Source: JAVJUV01 sp047314965 (GTDB lineage Bacteria; Pseudomonadota; Alphaproteobacteria; Rhodobacterales; Rhodobacteraceae). From it: 64,000 nucleotides of DNA. The stretch covers positions 119,525 through 183,524 of the forward strand of contig NZ_JBLBVK010000038.1 of the NCBI RefSeq assembly GCF_047314965.1, read 5' to 3'. A program made the translations under genes and the position numbers. Below are positions 19,460 to 27,941 of the stretch, one piece after another. Numbering within the stretch: position 1 is the first letter of the stretch; each line of letters opens with the position of its first letter. Below the pieces are notes generated by a model. It saw nothing but the letters and a program-made list of their open reading frames with translations, ran no database searches and was not told where the DNA came from.

Positions 19460-19941
19460 TCCAATTCCTTCAGCATCGGCTCGAGGCGCGCCCATTTTTC
19501 GGATGACGAGGATAGCCGCACGCGCCGACTATCGTTTTCGACCCCCAAATCGATCGTCAACGCGTCTCTTGGTACACCGCTGCCCAGCCGGTCTGGCCAC
19601 TCGATGAGCACGATCGCGTCATCGAAAGCAGCATCGAGTCCAATCTCGACGACCTCTTCGGGATCGGTCAGGCGGTACAGGTCCGCGTGCCAGATCTCGC
19701 AATCGCCGTCAAAATAGGTTTGGACGAGTGTGTAAGTCGGAGACGGCACGTCTTCGAGCAGCCCCGCCTTTGACAGTCTTTCCTGGATTATCGCTCGGGC
19801 GAGATGCGTCTTTCCCGCACCGATCGGTCCCTGCAGCAATAGCGTATCGCCCGGATGGAGCAGCGACGCGAGGCGCTGCCCGAACCGGGTTGTCTGTTGC
19901 TCGGAAGAGAGATGGAACTCGAATGCAAAGGCGGTCGTCAT
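19456..19941 (-). CDS. tsaE: tRNA threonylcarbamoyladenosine biosynthesis ATPase TsaE
   Basis: The ATPase that works with TsaB and TsaD to make t6A at position 37 of ANN-decoding tRNAs. The P-loop GPIGAGKT is at residues 38-45, and PSPTYTLVQTY and LIEWPDRL are family motifs. The 161-residue length is normal. It precedes amgK with a 4-nt overlap. tsaD is also in this window, about 9 kb away. Confidence 0.95.
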   Translation of the reverse strand: MTTAFAFEFHLSSEQQTTRFGQRLASLLHPGDTLLLQGPIGAGKTHLARAIIQERLSKAGLLEDVPSPTYTLVQTYFDGDCEIWHADLYRLTDPEEVVEIGLDAAFDDAIVLIEWPDRLGSGVPRDALTIDLGVENDSRRVRLSSSSEKWARLEPMLKELE

Positions 19942-19983
19942 GCCGCCACTTTGGCGGTCCCCGGTTTCGGTCGCAAGCGGCTA

Positions 19984-21552
19984 TCAGACGGCTTCGCGCA
20001 ACTGTTTGGAGGAAACGCCTTTGCCCGACAGGGTTGAGAAGATCACAAGGCTGGATCCACCCTTTTGCGGCGCGAAGCGGCAGGACAACTGGCGACCATC
20101 CCGCATGGCGACCGTTGCGGTCCACTCATTTCGTTCCCGATTGTGAAAAGCGAAGTCCCGGAAATCACCCCAGACCGGGGTCGGAACTGTCATCTGATGC
20201 CACTTTCGGGTCGCGTCCACGACGGTGGAGCCTAGAACGGACTCCTCCGACGGATCGTCCCAGAGTTCCTTGTAGGCGGTGTTGGAGAACGTCATCTCTC
20301 CGGTTGTGGAGAAAAGCGCAACTGCGTCGTCGAGCGAGTCGATGATTGCCTGTGATTGTTCCAGCTGAGCCCGAAAACGCCTTGTTAGAGACATTTCGGC
20401 GCTGATGTCCTCGAATAGCAGAGCCATCGCTCCGTCCGGGTGAGGGCGTCCGGTTACACGGTAGGTCTGCCCATCGGGCAGTGACCAGGTCTCGGCGTAT
20501 GTGCCGTTCATTGCGGCGTTCTCGAGATCCGAAATCGATTTTCGCCAGCTTCGGTAATCGCGTGGTTCTGGCATCACCCGATTTTCGCGAAGCTGATCGA
20601 GAAAACTGACAAGCGATGGCCGACTGGTTAGAAAATCGACTGGAAGAGAGGTGAGGTCGGTCAAAGCCGGATTGAAAAGCGCCAGCCTTCGCGAACGGTC
20701 GAAAATGGCGAGACCGATCGTCAGATCCGAGAATGTCTTGGTCAGGGTCTGAGTGAACTCACGTCGCCGCGACTCGCTTTTTACCGCTTCGTCGGCACGA
20801 AATGCGGTGCATAGCGTTTCGTTGCCCAACCTGGTCAGATGGCAGTCATACCAATTCGCGACTTCGCCCGACGCCGCATGCAATTGAACGCGTCTGAGAT
20901 GATCTTTTCCCGATGTCCCCGCGGCCCCAAGATCTTTGAAAAGATGGGGGATCGGCCACATGCTGGTTCGCCGTGTGCCGAAAACCTGTGTAACGGCTTC
21001 CAGATAGTTTTGGTTGGCCCATATCACCTCGCCAGCGGAATTCTGTCGCCAGACATGAAACGGAGCGACCTTAGTAATTGATCGCAGCATGTTAAGTTCG
21101 TCCCGTTCCGCATCAAGACAATGCATATCCCGGCGCCCGGGGGATACGGTCTGCCGGGAGGTCACCTGCAACCGAACCTCGTCGCCGGCGACTTCGCGAA
21201 TTATCTGGAGATTTCCATCGCGGGAACTTGCCGACAGATCAGGCTTCTTGTCGGGTTTCGCGAGCAGATCATCAAGCCCGTCGAAGCGTGAAGACAGAAG
21301 CTGCCGCAATCGCATTTCGTCACTCGTGCCGTCGATGATGCAGTCCAGCTGCCTTCGCCCCTCGAAATTTGCCTGAATCAATCTTCCACCACGCAGGTGG
21401 AAGATTTCACCGTCCTCACCGAATTCCTTCCGTTCGGTTTGTGAAGAGCTTTGCCTTCCGCGCGCAAAACGCAGAACGCCCAGTGTCGCGACAAGCGAAA
21501 GAAGAACGCCGGTGCCATAGGGCACGACAGATAGAATCCCGGATTGAACCAC
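19984..21552 (-). CDS. PAS-domain protein, DivL-like, without a kinase domain
   Basis: The 522-residue protein has an N-terminal membrane segment (about residues 8-27) and at least two PAS regions; the central one contains the DivL-like stretch LAIFDRSRRLALFNPALTDL. It ends soon after the last PAS, with no histidine, dimerisation or ATPase domain. In Caulobacter DivL is a pseudo-kinase partner of CckA acting on CtrA; Rhodobacter capsulatus has a PAS-only DivL that affects CtrA and gene transfer agent output (from memory of published work). The start is GTG with GGGGGAAG just upstream. It sits between regB and tsaE. Confidence 0.72.
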   Translation of the reverse strand: MVQSGILSVVPYGTGVLLSLVATLGVLRFARGRQSSSQTERKEFGEDGEIFHLRGGRLIQANFEGRRQLDCIIDGTSDEMRLRQLLSSRFDGLDDLLAKPDKKPDLSASSRDGNLQIIREVAGDEVRLQVTSRQTVSPGRRDMHCLDAERDELNMLRSITKVAPFHVWRQNSAGEVIWANQNYLEAVTQVFGTRRTSMWPIPHLFKDLGAAGTSGKDHLRRVQLHAASGEVANWYDCHLTRLGNETLCTAFRADEAVKSESRRREFTQTLTKTFSDLTIGLAIFDRSRRLALFNPALTDLTSLPVDFLTSRPSLVSFLDQLRENRVMPEPRDYRSWRKSISDLENAAMNGTYAETWSLPDGQTYRVTGRPHPDGAMALLFEDISAEMSLTRRFRAQLEQSQAIIDSLDDAVALFSTTGEMTFSNTAYKELWDDPSEESVLGSTVVDATRKWHQMTVPTPVWGDFRDFAFHNRERNEWTATVAMRDGRQLSCRFAPQKGGSSLVIFSTLSGKGVSSKQLREAV

Positions 21553-21632
21553 GATACTTCCCCCAGAACATACCGGCGATATCCTCGGCGGATGTGGTTA
21601 ACGATGCGTTAACCCGGACAAGGAAGAAGGCG

Positions 21633-23027
21633 TCAGCCGCGGATCGGCTGGTTCTCTCCAAGCGCCATGCGTTCTACCTCTTCGGAAGCCGCGATCCGGG
21701 ACTTTTTCCAGCGCGCTTCGACAACGGCGCCACTGCGTTCGCCAGGTGTTGTGCCGAAGTCGCTGCCATTGGCAAAGCTCATTTCAGCTCCCGAGCGCTC
21801 CAGAAGAGTTTTCGCGATAAAGAGACCAAGGCCCATACCTTCGTAACCCGGCCGGTGTCTCGACGCGGATACGCGGCGCCTTCGACTGACAAACGGGTCG
21901 CCGAGGCGGTTGATGACCTGCGGGGAAAAACCTGGTCCGTCGTCCACGATGCGCACGCCAAGCGTATCGTCGTCCCAGAACACATCGACCCAGATGTTTG
22001 CCGAGGCGAAATCTACCGCGTTCTGCACGAGGTTGCGCAGGCCATGAATGATTTCGGGGCGACGTTCGATGACAGGCTGGCGGGGATCGGCGTCCCGAAC
22101 CGGGCCAATGTCATAATGCAGTTCCTTGCCACGGTCGGAATGCGGCTCGGCCGCTTCGCGGACCACGGCGGCGAGGGGTGCGCGACGCATGTGCAGATCA
22201 TCCTTACCCGCCTGTCCCATAGAACGCAGGATGTCCCGGCACCGATCTGCCTGATCCCGGATAAGCGTTGCGTCCTCCTGAAGATCGGGCCTGTCGTCCA
22301 GCTCTTCGATGAGTTCGGCACTTGCCAGTTTGATCGTTGCCAGAGGGGTGCCAAGCTCATGAGCCGCCGCAGCGACGACGCCGCCAAGGTCAGTCAGCTT
22401 TTGTTCCCGCGCCAGCGCCATCTGCGTTGCGGTCAGCGCTTCGGACATCGCGTGCACCTCTGCCGTTACCCGGCTGGCGTAGACGGAGAGAAAAATCACG
22501 CCAATGGTAATCGCGACCCAGAATCCATAGACGAAGACAAGGGGCATGCGCATGACAAAACCCTGATCGGTGCGCAAGGGCAGGTTCCAGATCGCAACGA
22601 TACTTACCAGGAGAATGCTCAGCGTCGCGATCAGTGCGGTGGTTCCTGTCTTCAACGCCATGGCCGAGATTGCGACCGGAGCAAGGATTAGCAGCGCGAA
22701 GGGATTGTTCAGGCCACCTGTCAGGCCGACAAGGAAGGCAAGCTGCGTGACGTCGAAGATCAGCATCCCGGCAACCTCGGCTTCGGTAAGGCGCTTGTTC
22801 TCGGGATAGACGAATACCGCGATCAGGTTGGCGACGATCGACGCACCGATGGCCAGGAAACACAGACCCAGCTCCAGATCGAGGTCGAACAGGCGCTGGG
22901 CGACCGTGATGGCCGCCAACTGGCCGAAGATTGCGATCCAACGCAGAACGATCAGCGTCCGAAGACGCACCCAGTTCGATCGGTGTTCACGCGGGTCGTA
23001 TGTGTCTTGCGTCGCGATGGCGCACAC
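21633..23027 (-). CDS. regB: Redox sensor histidine kinase RegB/PrrB
   Basis: A membrane sensor kinase that, with RegA, controls photosynthesis, respiration and carbon or nitrogen fixation genes according to redox state. About six N-terminal membrane helices carry the ubiquinone-binding motif GGLNNPFALL. The phosphorylated His is in AAAAHELGTPLATIKL, and a conserved redox cysteine is in QADRCRDILRSMG. The start is a GTG at 23027 with only a poor ribosome site. It is divergent from senC (80 nt between starts), the standard regB/senC-regA layout. Confidence 0.94.
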   Translation of the reverse strand: MCAIATQDTYDPREHRSNWVRLRTLIVLRWIAIFGQLAAITVAQRLFDLDLELGLCFLAIGASIVANLIAVFVYPENKRLTEAEVAGMLIFDVTQLAFLVGLTGGLNNPFALLILAPVAISAMALKTGTTALIATLSILLVSIVAIWNLPLRTDQGFVMRMPLVFVYGFWVAITIGVIFLSVYASRVTAEVHAMSEALTATQMALAREQKLTDLGGVVAAAAHELGTPLATIKLASAELIEELDDRPDLQEDATLIRDQADRCRDILRSMGQAGKDDLHMRRAPLAAVVREAAEPHSDRGKELHYDIGPVRDADPRQPVIERRPEIIHGLRNLVQNAVDFASANIWVDVFWDDDTLGVRIVDDGPGFSPQVINRLGDPFVSRRRRVSASRHRPGYEGMGLGLFIAKTLLERSGAEMSFANGSDFGTTPGERSGAVVEARWKKSRIAASEEVERMALGENQPIRG

Positions 23028-23107
23028 CTTTTCGGGATGAGACAGACTGACTACTTGTAGTCGGCGGTCGCGTCGGGGATCAATGCGGCGTTCATCGGAG
23101 ACGGGTC

Positions 23108-23713
23108 ATGTCGAAACTTTATGCCGGGCTCTCGGCGCTGGTTCTTGCCGCGATCATCGGTGGAACGGCTCTTTATACCACCCTGCAGAGGCCGGACGAC
23201 TGTGGCGGAAATTCCGTCGCGGGCGGGTCAGCCGCGATTGGGGGGCCGTTCGAGCTCGTCGCTCCTGATGGCAGCATCGTTGGGGAGACGGACGTGATCG
23301 ACCGTCCTGCACTGGTCTACTTCGGCTACACCTTCTGCCCGGATGTCTGCCCGTTCGACGTCGCGAGGAATGTCCTCGCCGTGGATCTTCTTGACGAACA
23401 GGGCATCGACGTGCGGCCGGTCTTCATTTCGATCGATCCCGAACGAGATACGCCAGAGGTGATGGCAAAATACGCGCAGGACATGCACCCGAAGATGATG
23501 GCTCTGACCGGATCCGCAGAACAGGTCAAGAGCGCCGCGCAGGCATACAAGGTGTATTATGCGAAGGGGAGTGGGGAGGGTGAGTTCTACCTGATGGATC
23601 ACTCCACGTTCACCTATCTCATGCTGCCGGAAACGGGCCTTGCGACATATTTCGGCAGGGACGCTACACCCGAGGACATTGCCCAGCAGACAGCATGCCA
23701 TGTCGGGGGCTGA
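23108..23713 (+). CDS. senC: SCO1/SenC family copper chaperone (PrrC)
   Basis: A membrane-anchored thioredoxin-fold protein that delivers copper to cytochrome oxidase and can influence Reg signalling. One N-terminal membrane segment (residues 4-24) is followed by the copper site FCPDVCP (CxxxC) and a distal His in MDHSTFTY. The 201-residue length is typical. It lies 67 nt upstream of regA and is divergent from regB. Confidence 0.94.
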   Translation: MSKLYAGLSALVLAAIIGGTALYTTLQRPDDCGGNSVAGGSAAIGGPFELVAPDGSIVGETDVIDRPALVYFGYTFCPDVCPFDVARNVLAVDLLDEQGIDVRPVFISIDPERDTPEVMAKYAQDMHPKMMALTGSAEQVKSAAQAYKVYYAKGSGEGEFYLMDHSTFTYLMLPETGLATYFGRDATPEDIAQQTACHVGG

Positions 23714-23780
23714 CGGTGGTGTTTGACCGGGTGGTGCCTGCGCTCTAATGTCTCCGCAAGCGATTGGGAGACGGGAAATA

Positions 23781-24335
23781 ATGGCAGACAAGCCCCTGAA
23801 AGATATCGGGCCGGATAACACACTTCTCATCGTCGACGATGACGAGCCGTTCCTGAAGCGCTTGGCCCGCGCCATGGAGAAACGGGGGTTTGCCGTTGAG
23901 ACTGCGGAATCCGTAGCGGCAGGGACCGCCATCGCCACAGCCCGCCCGCCGGCCTTTGCCGTGGTCGATCTTCGGCTTGAGGACGGGAACGGCCTTGACG
24001 TTGTCGAGCGGATCAGGGAGCGCCGCTCCGACAGCAAGATTGTGGTCCTTACGGGATATGGCGCGATTGCCACCGCCGTTGCTGCAGTCAAGATCGGGGC
24101 GACCGATTATCTGTCCAAGCCCGCAGACGCGAACGACGTTACGGCGGCCTTGCTGGCCACGGGTGACGAACTGCCACCCCCACCAGAAAACCCGATGAGC
24201 GCTGATCGTGTCCGCTGGGAACATATCCAGCGCGTTTACGAACTTTGTGACAGGAATGTCAGCGAAACCGCGCGGCGGCTGAATATGCATCGCAGGACGC
24301 TTCAACGCATCCTGGCGAAAAGATCTCCGAAGTAG
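23781..24335 (+). CDS. regA: Response regulator RegA/PrrA
   Basis: The global redox response regulator paired with RegB. The receiver domain has IVDDDE (acidic pocket), phosphoacceptor Asp63 in VVDLRLEDGNG, and the conserved lysine in LSKPAD. A Pro-rich linker leads to a Fis-type helix-turn-helix, NVSETARRLNMHRRTLQRI. The start at 23781 is the ATG of MADKPLKD; an upstream frame to 23748 is possible but not RegA-like. A GGGA precedes it. Confidence 0.96.
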   Translation: MADKPLKDIGPDNTLLIVDDDEPFLKRLARAMEKRGFAVETAESVAAGTAIATARPPAFAVVDLRLEDGNGLDVVERIRERRSDSKIVVLTGYGAIATAVAAVKIGATDYLSKPADANDVTAALLATGDELPPPPENPMSADRVRWEHIQRVYELCDRNVSETARRLNMHRRTLQRILAKRSPK

Positions 24336-24337
24336 CT

Positions 24338-24940
24338 TTAGAGTCCTGCAAGGAGTTGGCGGTGGCGTTCGACGAACGCCTCGCGGACTTCGACGGGCGG
24401 ACGAAGCTTCAGCTTCAGTCCGCGCGCAAGGTCTTCATCCGGCGCTCCGAAATACTTGCTGGCCTCGTCCAGCGTGAAGCCTGCGAGTTGTACCGCTTCG
24501 AGCCATGCAGAGATCTTGTCGGCTTTCTTGATCTTCTTCTTGATGGCCTGCGGGATCGAGGCGGGAAGGCCGAAGCGGATGTGAACAGCGGCCGCCAGTC
24601 GATCGTCAAGCGCGCCATAGCCCGGTCCGACTGCCGCCTTTACCGGAGAGATCATGTCGCCGATCACGTATTCTGGCGCATCATGAAGGAGCGCGGCCAG
24701 ACGCCATTTCGCAGGCGTATCCGGCATCATCCGTCCGAAAATCTCCTCGACGAGAAGAGAATGCTCTGCAACGGAATAGGGGAAATCCCCCTTGGTTTGT
24801 CCATTCCATCGGGCCACGAAAGCCAGTCCGTGGGCGATATCCTCGATCTCGATGTCGACCGGTGTCGGATCCAGCAGATCAAGCCGCCTGCCGGATAACA
24901 TGCGCTGCCATGCGCGTGCCTGTGTCTTTCGTCCTGCCAT
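24338..24940 (-). CDS. HD domain phosphohydrolase (YfbR-like)
   Basis: A 200-residue cytoplasmic protein with the HD metal-binding pattern: H in AEHSLL, HD in LLHDAPEYVIGD, and a later Asp in ADKISAW. It resembles YfbR-type 5'-deoxynucleotidases; substrate is not established here. It ends 2 nt after the convergent regA stop, so the two genes meet tail to tail with no terminator between them. Confidence 0.85.
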   Translation of the reverse strand: MAGRKTQARAWQRMLSGRRLDLLDPTPVDIEIEDIAHGLAFVARWNGQTKGDFPYSVAEHSLLVEEIFGRMMPDTPAKWRLAALLHDAPEYVIGDMISPVKAAVGPGYGALDDRLAAAVHIRFGLPASIPQAIKKKIKKADKISAWLEAVQLAGFTLDEASKYFGAPDEDLARGLKLKLRPPVEVREAFVERHRQLLAGL

Positions 24941-25246
24941 GCGCCTGATGTCATGCGAGGATCACCGGAGGTCAAGTGGCTTGTGGGAACGGCGATCTCT
25001 CTCAGGAGTTGCGGCAAACGTGCCTGTTTCGGCATCAAATGGTCACGTTCTTGGCCATTATTCCGGCAAAGTTCGGGTGCAGCATTCATATCAGGCACCC
25101 GATTCCATGCTCGACGGAATGGTTGTGGGAAACACGGACTCAAGCTGACTGAATTAGGCCAGCAATAACACTTGAAGAGTAGGAAGGTACGAGAAACCGG
25201 GAGGACGACGAGGCAACGCGGCATGGCCGCATTATAGGAGAAGCAG
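24941..25246. other. Intergenic region between two divergent promoters
   Basis: No gene or RNA gene is recognised here. It must carry the start signals of the HD hydrolase (leftward) and of the small exported protein and ahcY (rightward). The only clear element is the ribosome site TAGGAG at 25235-25240. Confidence 0.6.
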
Positions 25247-25552
25247 ATGCAACGCATCCTTACCGGCCTGACCGTCTTGGCAGTACTTCTACCCTCGGCA
25301 TTGAACGCTCAGGCGACCTGCGCCACACGCGCCACGCTGATCGAAAAGCTTGAAACCGGATATGGTGAGGCTTTCGCCGGCGGCGGACTTCAGAACTCCA
25401 CCAGTATTTTCGAGGTCTGGTTTTCCGAGGAAAAGGGAACCTGGACCATTCTGATGACCCGTGCGGATGGCACGTCCTGCATCATGGCATCCGGCACAAA
25501 CTGGCGGGAAGCGCTGCCCACGCAAAAGATCGCAAAGGGCACGCCAAGCTGA
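25247..25552 (+). CDS. Small exported protein of unknown function
   Basis: A 101-residue protein with a clear signal peptide cleaved after LNAQA (about residue 23). Three cysteines remain outside the signal. I do not recognise a named family; it resembles small periplasmic proteins common in Rhodobacteraceae. TAGGAG lies 6 nt before the ATG. It is 61 nt upstream of ahcY on the same strand and could be cotranscribed with it. Confidence 0.8.
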   Translation: MQRILTGLTVLAVLLPSALNAQATCATRATLIEKLETGYGEAFAGGGLQNSTSIFEVWFSEEKGTWTILMTRADGTSCIMASGTNWREALPTQKIAKGTPS

Positions 25553-25587
25553 TTAGGTTGCCGGACGGGGGCACCGGTGCTAAGTGG

Positions 25588-25611
25588 CCCGCTGAATAGC
25601 TCAGGAGCGGG
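25588..25611 (+). promoter_or_regulatory. Hairpin enclosing the ahcY ribosome-binding site
   Basis: CCCGCT (25588-25593) and AGCGGG (25606-25611) form a 6-bp GC-rich stem with a 12-nt loop. The ribosome site CAGGAG (25602-25607) lies partly in the 3' arm, and the ATG follows 3 nt later. A second palindrome, GCACCGGTGC, is at 25571-25580. Such a hairpin could limit ahcY translation. I could not match it to the SAM/SAH riboswitches of Rhodobacterales. Confidence 0.4.
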
Positions 25612-25613
25612 AC

Positions 25614-27008
25614 ATGACAAAGGATTTTGTCGTCAAAGACATTTCGCTTGCAGCCTTCGGGCGCAAGGAACTCGATATCGCCGAAACCGAGATGCCCGGC
25701 CTGATGGCCTTGCGCGAGGAATACGGCAAGGCGCAACCGTTGAAGGGTGCGAGAATCGCCGGATCGCTTCACATGACGATCCAGACAGCGGTGCTGATCG
25801 AGACACTCAAGGCCCTTGGTGCCGATGTGCGCTGGGCCTCTTGCAACATCTTCTCGACACAGGATCACGCGGCGGCCGCGATTGCCGAAGGTGGTACGCC
25901 GGTGTTTGCTGTGAAGGGGGAGACGCTGGAAGAATACTGGGCGTATACCGACCAGATTTTCCAGTTCGCCGAAGGCGGCGCGAACATGATCCTGGACGAC
26001 GGCGGCGATGCGACGCTTTACATCCTGATGGGTGCACGGGTTGAAGAGGGTGAGGAAGACCTGATCGCCGTTCCGACCAGCGACGAAGAAGTTGCTCTGT
26101 TCGCGCAGATCAGGAAGCGGCTGAAGGAAAGCCCAGGCTGGTTCGTCAAGCAGCGCCACATGATCAAGGGTGTCTCCGAAGAGACCACGACCGGCGTCCA
26201 CCGTCTCTACAAGATGATGGAAAAGGGTCACTTGCCGTTCCCGGCCATCAACGTCAACGACAGCGTCACCAAGTCGAAGTTCGACAACAAGTATGGCTGC
26301 AAGGAATCTCTGGTCGATGGTATCCGCCGCGCCACCGATACGATGATGGCCGGCAAGGTTGCCGTCGTCTGCGGATATGGTGACGTCGGAAAGGGTTCGG
26401 CGGCGTCGCTGCGCGGGGCAGGTGCGCGCGTCAAGGTGACCGAGGTCGATCCGATCTGCGCGCTTCAGGCTGCGATGGACGGCTACGAGGTCACGCTTCT
26501 GGAGGATGAGGTCGATAGCGCCGATATCTTCATCACGACCACCGGCAACAAGGACGTAATCCGCATCGAGCATATGCGCGAGATGAAGGACATGGCGATC
26601 GTCGGCAACATTGGCCACTTCGACAACGAAATCCAGGTTGCGGCTCTGAAGAACCACAAGTGGACCAACATCAAGGAGCAGGTGGACATGATCGAGATGC
26701 CTTCGGGCAATCGGATCATTCTCCTGTCAGAAGGGCGCCTTCTGAACCTGGGCAATGCCACCGGTCACCCGTCCTTCGTGATGTCCGCCAGCTTTACCAA
26801 CCAGGTTCTGGCCCAGATCGAGCTTTGGACGAAGGGCGACAAGTACGACAACAAGGTCTACATCCTGCCGAAGCATTTGGACGAAAAAGTCGCGCGTCTG
26901 CATCTTGGCCGGATCGGCGCAAAGCTGACGGAACTGAAGCCGGATCAGGCGGAGTACATCGGCGTAAAGCCAGAAGGCCCGTTCAAGTCTGATCACTACC
27001 GGTACTAG
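25614..27008 (+). CDS. ahcY: Adenosylhomocysteinase (SAH hydrolase)
   Basis: Splits S-adenosylhomocysteine to adenosine and homocysteine, removing the product inhibitor of methyltransferases. The 464-residue form carries the approximately 40-residue insert typical of alphaproteobacteria and plants. The NAD-binding motif GYGDVGKGSAASLRG is in the middle and the C-terminus KSDHYRY is the family tail. Its ribosome site is in a hairpin; a rho-independent terminator follows. Location next to regA is usual in Rhodobacter relatives. Confidence 0.98.
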   Translation: MTKDFVVKDISLAAFGRKELDIAETEMPGLMALREEYGKAQPLKGARIAGSLHMTIQTAVLIETLKALGADVRWASCNIFSTQDHAAAAIAEGGTPVFAVKGETLEEYWAYTDQIFQFAEGGANMILDDGGDATLYILMGARVEEGEEDLIAVPTSDEEVALFAQIRKRLKESPGWFVKQRHMIKGVSEETTTGVHRLYKMMEKGHLPFPAINVNDSVTKSKFDNKYGCKESLVDGIRRATDTMMAGKVAVVCGYGDVGKGSAASLRGAGARVKVTEVDPICALQAAMDGYEVTLLEDEVDSADIFITTTGNKDVIRIEHMREMKDMAIVGNIGHFDNEIQVAALKNHKWTNIKEQVDMIEMPSGNRIILLSEGRLLNLGNATGHPSFVMSASFTNQVLAQIELWTKGDKYDNKVYILPKHLDEKVARLHLGRIGAKLTELKPDQAEYIGVKPEGPFKSDHYRY

Positions 27009-27029
27009 TCACGAGAAAAATCTCGAAAA

Positions 27030-27058
27030 GGGGCCGCTTTTGCGGCCCCTCTTTTCTT
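27030..27058 (+). terminator. Rho-independent terminator after ahcY
   Basis: GGGGCCGC (27030-27037) and GCGGCCCC (27042-27049) form a perfect 8-bp stem with a TTTT loop, followed by the T-rich tract TCTTTTCTTC. It ends at the 3' end of the convergent DUF1761 gene and may serve both. Confidence 0.9.
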
Positions 27059-27450
27059 CAGATCAGGGTCAGCACGCCGCCGATAATCGCGCAGCCAAAG
27101 GTGGCGTAACCACCGTCAATGAGCGTCAGCCTGAATGGCCGCATCCCGTAGGCGTTGTTGATCATGATCCACGGGCTGATGAAGAACAGACCGACACCAA
27201 GCCCCGCCACCGCGCCCTTGCCGAATTCGTCGATCCCGGAAAGAGCGAAGATATGGCGCATCATGCCGGATACGACGATCATGGCGATGGCGGACAGGAT
27301 GAACGGCATCGGGCTTCCGCCCTTGGGGCGTCCGTTTTCATCGCATTCTATGCCGGAAGCTTCGATCCAGGGTTTTGAAAGGGCCATGTACCATACGGCG
27401 CCAAATACCCAGGCTGCTGCCGCCGCCGCCAATACACTTATCAGACTCAT
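27058..27450 (-). CDS. DUF1761 family membrane protein
   Basis: A 130-residue protein with four hydrophobic segments (near residues 4-24, 48-65, 75-100 and 108-130). It matches the DUF1761 pattern, including WYMALSKPW near the N-terminus. No function is established for the family. It is convergent with ahcY. Confidence 0.82.
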   Translation of the reverse strand: MSLISVLAAAAAAWVFGAVWYMALSKPWIEASGIECDENGRPKGGSPMPFILSAIAMIVVSGMMRHIFALSGIDEFGKGAVAGLGVGLFFISPWIMINNAYGMRPFRLTLIDGGYATFGCAIIGGVLTLI

Positions 27451-27521
27451 GTTGCTTGCCCTCCCACAGCCTCGCCGGGGTCAGTCTGCATCCCGCGCGC
27501 GCTTTCATGAAGGGAATTTTG

Positions 27522-27938
27522 CTACGCGAGCCCTGACATCCCGCAAATCACAGCCCATTCATCGGCGGTGACCGGTTGAACCGAGAGCCGTGAATTCTTC
27601 AGCAGCACCATGCTCTGAAGCCTTGGCTCAGCCTTCACGTCGTCAAGTGTCACGGGGCTTGGAACCGGGTTGACCGCCTGGATGTTCACGCATTCCCAAC
27701 GCTCGTCATCAGTTGTGCTGTCGGGATGTGCTTCCGCGATCACCTCGACAATTCCGACGATCGCCTTCTCGGATTGCGAGTGATAGAAAAAGCCTCGGTC
27801 GCCGATCTTCATTTCGCGCATGAAGTTGCGGGCCTGGTAGTTCCGCACTCCATTCCACTCTTCGCCCTCGGCGCCTTTGGCCACCTGGTCGTCCCAGCTC
27901 CACGTGGAGGGTTCGGACTTGAACAACCAATAGCGCAT
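27522..27938 (-). CDS. EVE domain protein
   Basis: A 138-residue PUA-like EVE domain starting MRYWLFKSEPSTWSWDDQ, with WNGVRNYQARNFMREM, the family signature. EVE domains are thought to bind modified bases; the cellular role of the stand-alone bacterial protein is not settled. It lies 3 nt downstream of gpsA and is probably translated from the same message. Confidence 0.9.
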   Translation of the reverse strand: MRYWLFKSEPSTWSWDDQVAKGAEGEEWNGVRNYQARNFMREMKIGDRGFFYHSQSEKAIVGIVEVIAEAHPDSTTDDERWECVNIQAVNPVPSPVTLDDVKAEPRLQSMVLLKNSRLSVQPVTADEWAVICGMSGLA

Positions 27939-27941
27939 CTC

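Noticed and set aside
25571..25613. A named SAM/SAH riboswitch before ahcY
   Set aside because: A hairpin is present, but I could not match the sequence to a known riboswitch consensus.
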